DNA of 13,216 nucleotides from the NCBI GenBank assembly GCA_001817805.1, contig MHJB01000018.1, positions 2,622-15,837 of the forward strand, in the 5' to 3' direction. The notes under the pieces are model-generated. The model was not told the origin of the DNA, searched no databases, and saw only the letters and a list, made by a program, of their open reading frames with translations. The translations under genes were made by a program, and so were the position numbers. Positions within the stretch are counted from its first letter, which is position 1. Each line of letters starts with the position of its first letter. This document shows, one piece after another, positions 1 through 5,642 of the stretch. Source of the DNA: Candidatus Colwellbacteria bacterium RIFCSPLOWO2_12_FULL_43_11 (GTDB lineage Bacteria > Patescibacteriota > Minisyncoccia > UBA6257 > Colwellbacteraceae).

Positions 1-1148
1 CTGAAATACTGTCCAACGATATCTGCAGTTTAAACCCCAATGAAGATAAATTGACCTTCGCTACCGTCCTAACTATTTCCAAAGACGGACACATTAAAAA
101 CGTTTGGTTTGGCCGGACGATAATAAATTCCAATAAAAGATTTGTCTACGAAGAAGCGCAAAAAGTGATGGATGATAAAAGGGGCCCGTATTATTACGAA
201 CTGAACGAATTGAATAAGCTGGCCAAAATATTCAAAGAAAGGAGAATGAAAATAGGCGGATTGGATTTCGACAGAGAGGAAGTTAAATTTAAACTTGACG
301 CCAAGGGCAAGCCGATAAGCATCTTTGAGAAACCAAGGCTTGATGTCCATAAGCTCGTTGAAGAATTTATGGTTTTGGCTAACACCGAAGTTGCCTCATA
401 CCTGAGTAAGGAAGTAAAAAGGATAAACAAGGGGGCCGCAATTTATCGAATACACGATGTACCCAAGAAAAAAGCCATAGACGACCTCTTATCGCTTCTG
501 AGAGCCTTGGGTCACGAAGTTGAAGCCGAAGGAGAGAATATCACTTCTAAAGAACTAAATAATCTTTTAAAGAACATTAAAGGCAAGCCCGAAGAGTCTT
601 TGGTGAATACCGTTGCTATGCGCTCTATGGCCAAGGCCATATACTCCGTGGATAATATCGGGCACTACGGCCTCGCTCTCGAGAACTACACTCATTTCAC
701 CTCCCCCATAAGGAGATATGCCGATATATTGGTTCATAGAATTCTTGAGAAACATTTGAAGGGCGGCTCTCTAACCGATGAAGAAATTGCCTGGCATCAT
801 AAGGTTTCAATTGAACTATCCAGTAGGGAAACCGACGCGGCCGAGGCCGAAAGGTCCTCTGTTTACTACAAGCAGATTCAATACATGATGGAGAGAATCG
901 GCAGTACTTATAGCGGAATAATTTCCGGCATAACCAATTGGGGCGTTTACGTTGAAGAAACCCAGACCAAAGCCAATGGTATGGTGAAATTCCAAAATAT
1001 GAAAAATGACTTCTATGTTTTAAGCAGAGAAACTTATTCTCTTACCGGAACAAAAACCAAGAAAAAGTATTCCATTGGCGATGAAGTGAAAATAAAGGTT
1101 ATCGGAGGAGACTTGGAGAAAAAGACTTTAGACTACGCCTTTGTTTAG
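1..1148 (+). CDS. rnr: Ribonuclease R (RNase II/RNB family), C-terminal part, truncated by window edge
   Basis: This is a 3'-5' exoribonuclease of the RNB family, which degrades structured RNA processively and takes part in rRNA quality control. The frame is open from base 3 to the window edge with no stop, so the gene begins upstream; the TTG at 51 is not its start. The first visible codons read SNDICSLNPNEDKL, matching the RNB motif that follows the catalytic aspartates, which must lie upstream of the window. The family hallmark HYGLALENYTHFTSPIRRYA is encoded at about 663-722. A C-terminal S1 RNA-binding domain follows at about 895-1145 (YSGIISGITNWGVYVEE). The protein ends right after S1 and lacks the long basic tail of Escherichia coli RNase R. 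The TAG stop overlaps the GTG start of the next gene by one base, so the two are probably co-transcribed. RNase R is favoured over RNase II from the S1 sequence and from what is usual in small genomes. Confidence 0.93.
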   Translation, partial: EILSNDICSLNPNEDKLTFATVLTISKDGHIKNVWFGRTIINSNKRFVYEEAQKVMDDKRGPYYYELNELNKLAKIFKERRMKIGGLDFDREEVKFKLDAKGKPISIFEKPRLDVHKLVEEFMVLANTEVASYLSKEVKRINKGAAIYRIHDVPKKKAIDDLLSLLRALGHEVEAEGENITSKELNNLLKNIKGKPEESLVNTVAMRSMAKAIYSVDNIGHYGLALENYTHFTSPIRRYADILVHRILEKHLKGGSLTDEEIAWHHKVSIELSSRETDAAEAERSSVYYKQIQYMMERIGSTYSGIISGITNWGVYVEETQTKANGMVKFQNMKNDFYVLSRETYSLTGTKTKKKYSIGDEVKIKVIGGDLEKKTLDYAFV

Positions 1149-1927
1149 TGGCTTTTGTAAAAACGATGAATAATTTACAACCAAAAGACACTTCATGGGA
1201 TAAGGTCGCTGGTTGGTACGACGATTATCTTGAAAACAATAGCGATACCTATCAGGAGCAAGTTATCGCCCCGAATATTCTTCGTATAGTTTCTCCTAAA
1301 AAGGGCGTCCGCATACTAGATGTCGCTTGCGGGCAAGGGTTTTTCACCCGCAAATTTGCCGATGCGGGAGCGAAAACCGTAGGCGCAGATATTTCTGAAG
1401 AACTTATTAACCAGGCCAAAGCCCGTTCACCGAAAATTGAATTTCATATAGCTCCGGCCAATAAACTATCTTTTGCCGAAAACAACTCTTTTGATGTGGT
1501 AACTATCGTGCTCGCCATCCAAAATATCCAAAACATACAAGACGTATTTAATGAAATCCACCGTATTCTCTCCCTTAACGGGAAACTAATATTGGTTATG
1601 AATCATCCCGCTTTCAGAATCCCCAAACGCTCCAGCTGGGGCTGGGAAGAAAAAGAAGGATTGCAATTTAGGCGCATAGACGGCTATCTCTCGGGAAGCA
1701 CGGAAAAGATACTTATGCACCCGGGCAAGAATAAAAGTTCAACTATTTCCTACCATCGCTCACTCCAAGATTTCTTCAAAGCCTTAAATAAGAGCGGGTT
1801 TGCCGTATTAAGGCTCGAGGAATGGATATCGCATAAAAAGAGTGGCAAGGGCACCCGGCAAAAAGCGGAAGATATTGCCCGCAAAGAAATCCCCTTGTTT
1901 TTAATGATTGAAGCGAAGAAATCCTGA
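1148..1927 (+). CDS. Class I SAM-dependent methyltransferase
   Basis: This protein should transfer a methyl group from S-adenosylmethionine to an unidentified acceptor in the cytoplasm. Motif I is clear at residues 55-64 (RILDVACGQG), the acidic residue expected to bind the SAM ribose is D81 (VGADIS), and a motif IV-like FDVVTIVLAIQNI lies near 115-127. This is a complete Methyltransf_11/25-type Rossmann domain followed by a C-terminal cap of about 100 residues (NHPAFRIPK, then a Trp- and His-containing region, then EIPLFLMIEA). The substrate cannot be read from the sequence; the closest look is to COG2226-type small-molecule methyltransferases, not to rRNA enzymes. The GTG at 1148 sits inside the RNase R stop (TAGTG), implying translational coupling. 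An in-frame ATG at 1166, giving MNNLQPKDTSW, is an equally plausible start because neither has a Shine-Dalgarno. Confidence 0.88.
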   Translation: MAFVKTMNNLQPKDTSWDKVAGWYDDYLENNSDTYQEQVIAPNILRIVSPKKGVRILDVACGQGFFTRKFADAGAKTVGADISEELINQAKARSPKIEFHIAPANKLSFAENNSFDVVTIVLAIQNIQNIQDVFNEIHRILSLNGKLILVMNHPAFRIPKRSSWGWEEKEGLQFRRIDGYLSGSTEKILMHPGKNKSSTISYHRSLQDFFKALNKSGFAVLRLEEWISHKKSGKGTRQKAEDIARKEIPLFLMIEAKKS

Positions 1928-1943
1928 AATAACCAGAGAAGTA

Positions 1944-1972
1944 TTGATAATTTGCCGAAAAGGGTGTAAACT
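1944..1972 (+). promoter_or_regulatory. Predicted promoter of the 82-residue protein gene (near-leaderless)
   Basis: TTGATA at 1944-1949, a 17-bp spacer, and TAAACT at 1967-1972 give five of six and four of six matches to the sigma-70 consensus. Initiation would fall near 1979, only about 4 nt before the ATG at 1983. It overlies the spacer just after the methyltransferase gene. This is read by eye. Confidence 0.5.
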
Positions 1973-1982
1973 AGGATTTAGT

Positions 1983-2231
1983 ATGAATAAGCCCAAATTT
2001 CAACCAGTTTCTTTAGTAGAACTTAATCAAAAACTGAATGATGAAGCCAAGCGCTTGGTACGGGAAAAAGAAGGCGGTATTGCCAAACTTGTAAGTAAAA
2101 AAGCCAACTTGAAAGGAAATTCTACTTTAATATTTAAGAAAAAGGACGGAACAGAAGTTATACTATCCTTTAGGCTTAACGAAAACGGTAATTTAAGATT
2201 TGCCTACGATAAGAAATATTTCAACAAATAG
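1983..2231 (+). CDS. Hypothetical protein, 82 residues
   Basis: I do not recognise this protein. It is small and strongly basic (many Lys), with no membrane segment, signal peptide or cysteine pair. The N-terminal half looks helical (PVSLVELNQKLNDEAKRL), and the C-terminal half looks like a beta-hairpin domain (STLIFKKKDGTEVILSFRL), so a small nucleic-acid- or ribosome-binding role is possible but unproven. The frame is open back to 1908, inside the methyltransferase gene. I choose the ATG at 1983 because a plausible promoter sits directly before it and because the upstream extension would need an overlap and has unrelated composition. It lies between the RNase R/methyltransferase pair and the cold-shock gene, with no clear terminator after it. 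Confidence 0.6.
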   Translation: MNKPKFQPVSLVELNQKLNDEAKRLVREKEGGIAKLVSKKANLKGNSTLIFKKKDGTEVILSFRLNENGNLRFAYDKKYFNK

Positions 2232-2263
2232 CCAATAGACCACTTAAGTTTTAGCCCAGGGCA

Positions 2264-2292
2264 TTGATAAAATCGCCCATATAAGCTATACT
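2264..2292 (+). promoter_or_regulatory. Predicted sigma-70 promoter of the cold-shock gene
   Basis: TTGATA at 2264-2269, exactly 17 bp, then TATACT at 2287-2292: five of six matches in each hexamer. Initiation is expected near 2299, leaving a leader of about 65 nt before the ATG at 2364, much longer than for other genes in the window. Confidence 0.68.
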
Positions 2293-2311
2293 GTCTGCCA
2301 GTAATAACGTA

Positions 2312-2333
2312 GAGAAATGAAGTCGAGTTTCTC
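2312..2333 (+). promoter_or_regulatory. Hairpin in the 5' leader of the cold-shock mRNA
   Basis: GAGAAA (2312-2317) can pair with TTTCTC (2328-2333) around a 10-nt loop. It lies 30 nt before the start codon in the only long leader in the window. The rest of the leader up to the ATG is A-rich and unpaired by eye. Leaders of cspA-type mRNAs are known temperature-responsive structures; whether this weak AT-rich hairpin acts so is inference. Confidence 0.35.
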
Positions 2334-2363
2334 CATACACAAATCATAAGAATTAAAAACACA

Positions 2364-2564
2364 ATGATGAACGGAACTATCAAAACTCTTACGGGTAAGG
2401 GATTTGGATTCATTGCTCGCGAAGGCGAGACAAAGGATCTTTTCTTTCACTCGAAAGAATTGAAGGGCGTCACATTTGATGAACTGAAGGTCGGCGATGC
2501 CGTTACTTTCGAAGTAGTCGATGGTGAAAAGGGCCCAGCCGCGATAAACGTATCACGCGCTTAA
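2364..2564 (+). CDS. Cold-shock protein, CspA family
   Basis: This is a single five-stranded beta-barrel OB-fold protein that binds single-stranded RNA and DNA and acts as an RNA chaperone in the cytoplasm. At 66 residues it has the usual length of the family. RNP1 is seen as KGFGFI (residues 12-17) and RNP2 as DLFFHS (25-30), with the aromatic residues that stack on bases. The C-terminal FEVVDGEKGPAAINV segment is also standard. Two consecutive ATGs (2364 and 2367) could start it; the second gives the commoner single Met. It is monocistronic: its own promoter lies upstream with a 65-nt leader and a strong terminator follows. No Shine-Dalgarno is present, and the bases before the ATG are A-rich. 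Confidence 0.95.
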   Translation: MMNGTIKTLTGKGFGFIAREGETKDLFFHSKELKGVTFDELKVGDAVTFEVVDGEKGPAAINVSRA

Positions 2565-2575
2565 ATTCCGCGTAG

Positions 2576-2608
2576 AAAAAACCACCCTAGAATATAGGGT
2601 GGTTTTTT
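2576..2608 (+). terminator. Rho-independent terminator after the cold-shock gene
   Basis: A perfect 9-bp stem is formed by ACCACCCTA (2581-2589) and TAGGGTGGT (2595-2603) around the loop GAATA, followed by a T-run to 2608. A matching A-run at 2576-2580 extends the pairing and could make it bidirectional. It begins 12 bases after the stop codon. Confidence 0.92.
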
Positions 2609-2653
2609 ATTTCTTTACCGTATATTTTAGTACTAATAAGAAACTGCATAAAA

Positions 2654-2662
2654 TGTTATGAT
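2654..2662 (+). promoter_or_regulatory. Predicted extended -10 promoter of the exported-domain protein gene
   Basis: TGT (2654-2656) directly before TATGAT (2657-2662) forms an extended -10 element (five of six matches); no good -35 is visible. Initiation would be near 2669, about 9 nt before the ATG at 2678. It follows the cold-shock terminator by about 50 bases, consistent with a new transcript starting here. Confidence 0.5.
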
Positions 2663-2677
2663 TTAAATTAAATCTAA

Positions 2678-3127
2678 ATGCATATTGAGTGGAACAAAGT
2701 AACTTGGTATTCGAAGCTTTTGGCCGTGGTGTTATTCGTCGGCACTTTCTTTCTGGGTTTCTATCTCGGCTGGTTAAACGGTCTAAGCTCACTGCCAATC
2801 AACAATACTTCCGTGAGCGCCGTAAATGGCCTGGTTCTTTTGGGACCAACCTGCCCGGTTGTGAAAGACCCACCGGAAGAACAGTGCGCGGATAAGCCCT
2901 ATAAAACCAACCTCGCGCTTACCACCAATGATGGAGCGCGGGTTATAAAAGAATTCAGCTCCGACGAAAACGGCAGATTCATAGTAGAGGCGCCACCAGG
3001 CGAGTATTCCATCCGTTCCGCTGTTGCCAGTAATATCTGGCCTTATTGTAGCAGCAATGAAACCATAAAACTTGAAGCAGGTTCATCTGTGGAAACTACG
3101 GTTTCTTGCGATACCGGTATCAGATAA
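2678..3127 (+). CDS. Membrane-anchored protein with exported carboxypeptidase-regulatory-like domain
   Basis: This 149-residue protein has a short cytoplasmic N-terminus, one membrane helix at about residues 12-34 (LLAVVLFVGTFFLGFYLGW) and an exported C-terminal domain. The helix has no obvious cleavage site, so it is probably an anchor. The domain carries GPTCPVVKDPPEEQCADKPY followed by DENGRFIVEAPPGEYSI; this resembles the carboxypeptidase regulatory-like beta-sandwich fold, in which the -PPGEY- turn is typical. Four cysteines (C59, C70, C124, C144) lie outside the membrane and could form two disulfides. No enzymatic motif is seen, so a structural or binding role at the cell surface is the most that can be inferred. 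The next gene starts 23 bases downstream on the same strand, suggesting co-transcription. Confidence 0.75.
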   Translation: MHIEWNKVTWYSKLLAVVLFVGTFFLGFYLGWLNGLSSLPINNTSVSAVNGLVLLGPTCPVVKDPPEEQCADKPYKTNLALTTNDGARVIKEFSSDENGRFIVEAPPGEYSIRSAVASNIWPYCSSNETIKLEAGSSVETTVSCDTGIR

Positions 3128-3150
3128 AAATTCCTAAACACCGATAAACA

Positions 3151-3579
3151 ATGAAGTTTATAAAATCCATATTTAATATCCGCGACTCCAAGAAAAAGCT
3201 GTTATACATAATCCTGTTGACTTTCTTACTTTCATTTATCGTGGCTAGAATTTGGTCTATATACTACGGCCACTCGATATATATTCGCGGATTCCATATC
3301 CACCATTTTTATTTCGGCATGCTTCTGCTTTCTGTGGGCGGCATCTTGGGAATACTAAGTAAAACAAAAGAATACTTACAGGCAGCAAGTTTATTAATCG
3401 GCGCGGGTATAGGACTTTTTGCCGATGAGATAGGTCTACTTTTAAATTGCACAACTACCAAGCGAGTGTGCGAGTACGCTTTCCCCGGCACCTACGATAT
3501 AATTATTTCAATAAGCGCGATTATTCTTATATCAATAGTTGCGACGAGTTTTGTGGGCAAAAACTCTGACTCGAATTAA
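3151..3579 (+). CDS. Four-helix integral membrane protein with HIHH and DE motifs, unknown function
   Basis: I cannot name this family. The 142-residue protein has four likely membrane helices, about 17-34, 54-71, 76-99 and 114-134. A conserved-looking GFHIHHFYFG (H49, H51, H52) sits at the start of helix 2, and GIGLFADEIGLLL (D92, E93) lies inside helix 3. Histidines and acidic residues held inside or at the edge of the membrane suggest a metal-binding or proton-active site, but that is inference. The N-terminal tail is basic (KSIFNIRDSKKK), consistent with an inside orientation. It follows the exported-domain protein by 23 bases and ends 3 bases before the convergent galE stop. No Shine-Dalgarno precedes the ATG. 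Confidence 0.75.
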   Translation: MKFIKSIFNIRDSKKKLLYIILLTFLLSFIVARIWSIYYGHSIYIRGFHIHHFYFGMLLLSVGGILGILSKTKEYLQAASLLIGAGIGLFADEIGLLLNCTTTKRVCEYAFPGTYDIIISISAIILISIVATSFVGKNSDSN

Positions 3580-3582
3580 AAT

Positions 3583-4563
3583 TTAACTCTTCTTACTTTT
3601 CGCCCAGCGGTAGGCCGTTTCGACAATCTCTTCCAGATTATCGTACTTAGGCTCCCAGCCTAATACGCTCTTTGCCTTCTCCGAATTGGCAATCAGAATC
3701 GGCGGGTCCCCGTCTCTTTTAGGATTAAAGCTAGCTTCTACGGTAAGTCCGGTAACGCGCTCAACTGTTTTAATTATTTCTTTTACCGAAAAACCCTTGC
3801 TGTTACCCAAATTAAAAATATCACTCTTACCGCCGTCTTTAAGATATTGCAAAGCTAAAATATGAGCTTCGGCCAAATCGTTTACGTGTATGTAGTCCCG
3901 GAGACAAGTTCCGTCTTTGGTAGAGTAATCGGTGCCAAAAATTTTAAGTGGGGTTTTATCTAAAGCCGCTTCCAGTATAAGAGGGACTAAGTGAGTTTCC
4001 GGATTGTGTGATTCCCCTATTTCCCCGGACGGATCGGCGCCGGCAGCATTAAAATATCTCAGACAAACATAGTTCAGCTTATAAGCTTTTCCGCAGTCTC
4101 TTAAGATAGTCTCTACCATTGCCTTGGTTTCTCCGTATGGATTCACCGGTTTTACCGGGGCATCTTCCTTAACGGAACCGCTTTCCGGAATACCGTAAAC
4201 TGCCGCCGAAGAAGAAAAGATGAGATACTTAACCCCAAACTTTTTTACAACTTCAAGCAAGCTAATGGTCCCTGAAATATTGTTACTATAATATTTTAAC
4301 GGGTCTTGAACGGATTCTGGTACCGCGATTTCAGCCGCAAAATGCATCACGGCTGATATATCATATTTTGAAAATATTTCTTCCAATCTAGCCCTATCTC
4401 TAATGTCGGCATTTTCAAACTGTAATCCCTTTATGGCCCATTCATGGCCGGAGACAAGATTATCAACAACTAAGACTTTGTAGCCCCCGTCTTTAAGCTT
4501 CTTTACCGTATGAGACCCTATATACCCGGCTCCTCCGGCTACCAATATATATTCTTCGTTCAT
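3583..4563 (-). CDS. galE: UDP-glucose 4-epimerase
   Basis: GalE interconverts UDP-glucose and UDP-galactose, or the N-acetylated sugars, using tightly bound NAD, and supplies precursors for surface glycans. It is an extended short-chain dehydrogenase of 326 residues, close to the usual 330-340. The NAD-binding GGAGYIG is at residues 10-16, the catalytic Ser at S119 (FSSSAAVYG) and the YxxxK pair at Y143/K147 (NPYGETK). The LRYFNAAGA and RDYIHVNDLA motifs of the epimerase substrate pocket are both present. No galactose-pathway genes (galK, galT) are near, so glycan synthesis is likelier than galactose breakdown. The ATG at 4563 is preceded directly by an extended -10 element inside a palindrome, implying a leaderless transcript and possible repression. 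The gene is convergent with the membrane protein gene at 3151-3579. Confidence 0.95.
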   Translation of the reverse strand: MNEEYILVAGGAGYIGSHTVKKLKDGGYKVLVVDNLVSGHEWAIKGLQFENADIRDRARLEEIFSKYDISAVMHFAAEIAVPESVQDPLKYYSNNISGTISLLEVVKKFGVKYLIFSSSAAVYGIPESGSVKEDAPVKPVNPYGETKAMVETILRDCGKAYKLNYVCLRYFNAAGADPSGEIGESHNPETHLVPLILEAALDKTPLKIFGTDYSTKDGTCLRDYIHVNDLAEAHILALQYLKDGGKSDIFNLGNSKGFSVKEIIKTVERVTGLTVEASFNPKRDGDPPILIANSEKAKSVLGWEPKYDNLEEIVETAYRWAKSKKS

Positions 4564-4564
4564 T

Positions 4565-4589
4565 GGTTTAATAATAACATTATTAAACC
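4565..4589. repeat. Perfect 10-bp inverted repeat upstream of galE, candidate operator
   Basis: GGTTTAATAA (4565-4574) and TTATTAAACC (4580-4589) are exact reverse complements separated by TAACA. The repeat ends two bases before the galE start codon and overlaps the predicted -10 element (4576-4571 on the minus strand). Its symmetry and position suit a dimeric repressor site. A T-rich stem at an mRNA 5' end is the alternative. No regulator gene for it is in the window. Confidence 0.5.
4571..4579 (-). promoter_or_regulatory. Predicted extended -10 promoter of galE (leaderless)
   Basis: On the minus strand TGT (4579-4577) precedes TATTAT (4576-4571), five of six matches to the -10 consensus with the extended TGn. 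The hexamer ends 7 bases before the ATG, so transcription would start at or next to the start codon. No convincing -35 is seen at the expected distance. Confidence 0.45.
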
Positions 4590-4678
4590 CCCTAAATCCG
4601 CTGAAGTTATCATTCGGACCTCTAATGGCAATAAGGGTGGCTATTTTTGGCTTTTTTAGTGTAAGCTACATCTGTTTA

Positions 4679-5641
4679 ATGCTAATAGATGATATAAAAA
4701 TTAAGATTTCGGCTGGAGACGGCGGCAAGGGAGCCGTGGCTTTTAATAAGAACTTGATGAGCCTGGGCCCGACCGGAGCAACGGGAGGCAATGGCGGAAG
4801 TGTTTATGCTGAAGGCACGTCCGATATAAACGCCCTAAGGCAGTTTCGTTTCAAAAAAGAACTGGCGGCCGAAGACGGCGAAGACGGTAAGAGTCAGTTT
4901 AGAGACGGCCAAACCGGCAAAGATTTATTTCTCAAAATCCCGACCGGCACTGTCATATACAACCTTACTACCGGTACCGATGTGGAAGTCATAAAAATAG
5001 GAGAGCGCATTCTTCTCGCCCAAGGCGGGCATGGCGGCAAGGGCAACTTTCATTTCCGTTCACCAAAGAATACCTCTCCCAGGCGATTTCAGCTCGGTCT
5101 CCCGGGCGAAACCTTCGAGTTAAGGCTGGAAATAAAACTTATTGCCGATGTGGGTTTTGTCGGCCTCCCTAATGCCGGCAAGTCCAGTATGCTGAACGAA
5201 CTGACCAACGCCAAAAGCAAAGTAGCCAATTACCCTTTTACTACCCTTGAACCCAACTTGGGAGCTTATTACGAATTAATCCTCGCCGATATCCCAGGGC
5301 TCATCGAGGGCTCCTCCACCGGTAAAGGTCTGGGCATAAAGTTTTTGAAGCACATCGAAAGAACAAAAACACTGTTCCATTTTATATCCGCCGAATCGGA
5401 TGAACCGGCGAAAGATTACAAAACCATACGTAAGGAGTTGGGCGAATACAATAAAACCCTTCTTGGAAAGCAGGAGTATCTTTTCCTGTCAAAAAGTGAT
5501 ACCGTAAGCGCAGAAGTTTTGAGTCATAAGCTTTCTATCTTGAAGAAACTGAACCCGGCCGTCATGGCCGTTTCTATCCACGACATGGATAGCATAAAAA
5601 GGGTAGAAAAAATATTAAACTCTATAAAATCCGAAAAATAG
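4679..5641 (+). CDS. obgE: GTPase Obg
   Basis: Obg is an essential GTPase that binds the 50S subunit and links late ribosome assembly to growth and stress. I choose the ATG at 4679 (MLIDDIKIKISAGDGGKG) because the family starts there; the frame is open to an ATG at 4625, but that adds 18 residues unlike any Obg. The glycine-rich Obg fold covers about residues 1-155. The G domain follows, with G1 GLPNAGKSS (162-170), switch YPFTTLEPN (185-193), G3 DIPG (204-207), an unusual G4 SKSD (271-274, normally NKxD) and a G5-like region at VSIHD. At 320 residues it is shorter than E. coli ObgE and lacks the C-terminal extension. The ABC-F gene begins one base after its stop, so the two form an operon. 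Confidence 0.95.
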   Translation: MLIDDIKIKISAGDGGKGAVAFNKNLMSLGPTGATGGNGGSVYAEGTSDINALRQFRFKKELAAEDGEDGKSQFRDGQTGKDLFLKIPTGTVIYNLTTGTDVEVIKIGERILLAQGGHGGKGNFHFRSPKNTSPRRFQLGLPGETFELRLEIKLIADVGFVGLPNAGKSSMLNELTNAKSKVANYPFTTLEPNLGAYYELILADIPGLIEGSSTGKGLGIKFLKHIERTKTLFHFISAESDEPAKDYKTIRKELGEYNKTLLGKQEYLFLSKSDTVSAEVLSHKLSILKKLNPAVMAVSIHDMDSIKRVEKILNSIKSEK

Positions 5642-5642
5642 C

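Noticed and set aside
51..56. TTG at 51 as the start of the first gene
   Set aside because: Conserved RNB residues (SNDICSLNPNEDK) are encoded before it in the same open frame, so the gene continues upstream of the window.
2254..2278. GGGC/GCCC pairing after the 82-residue gene as a terminator
   Set aside because: The stem is short and bulged, has no T-run, and overlaps the csp -35 hexamer.
2204..2413. A 69-codon minus-strand frame across the cold-shock promoter region
   Set aside because: It crosses the predicted csp promoter and start on the other strand and ends inside the hypothetical gene; no family resemblance.
2689..2895. A 68-codon plus-strand frame overlapping the start of the exported-domain protein gene
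   Set aside because: The other frame has a clear membrane helix, paired cysteines and a promoter; this one is Arg-rich shadow sequence.
4625..4678. An 18-codon N-terminal extension of Obg
   Set aside because: The extension (MAIRVAIFGFFSVSYICL) is not part of the Obg fold, and MLIDDIKIKIS is the conserved family start.
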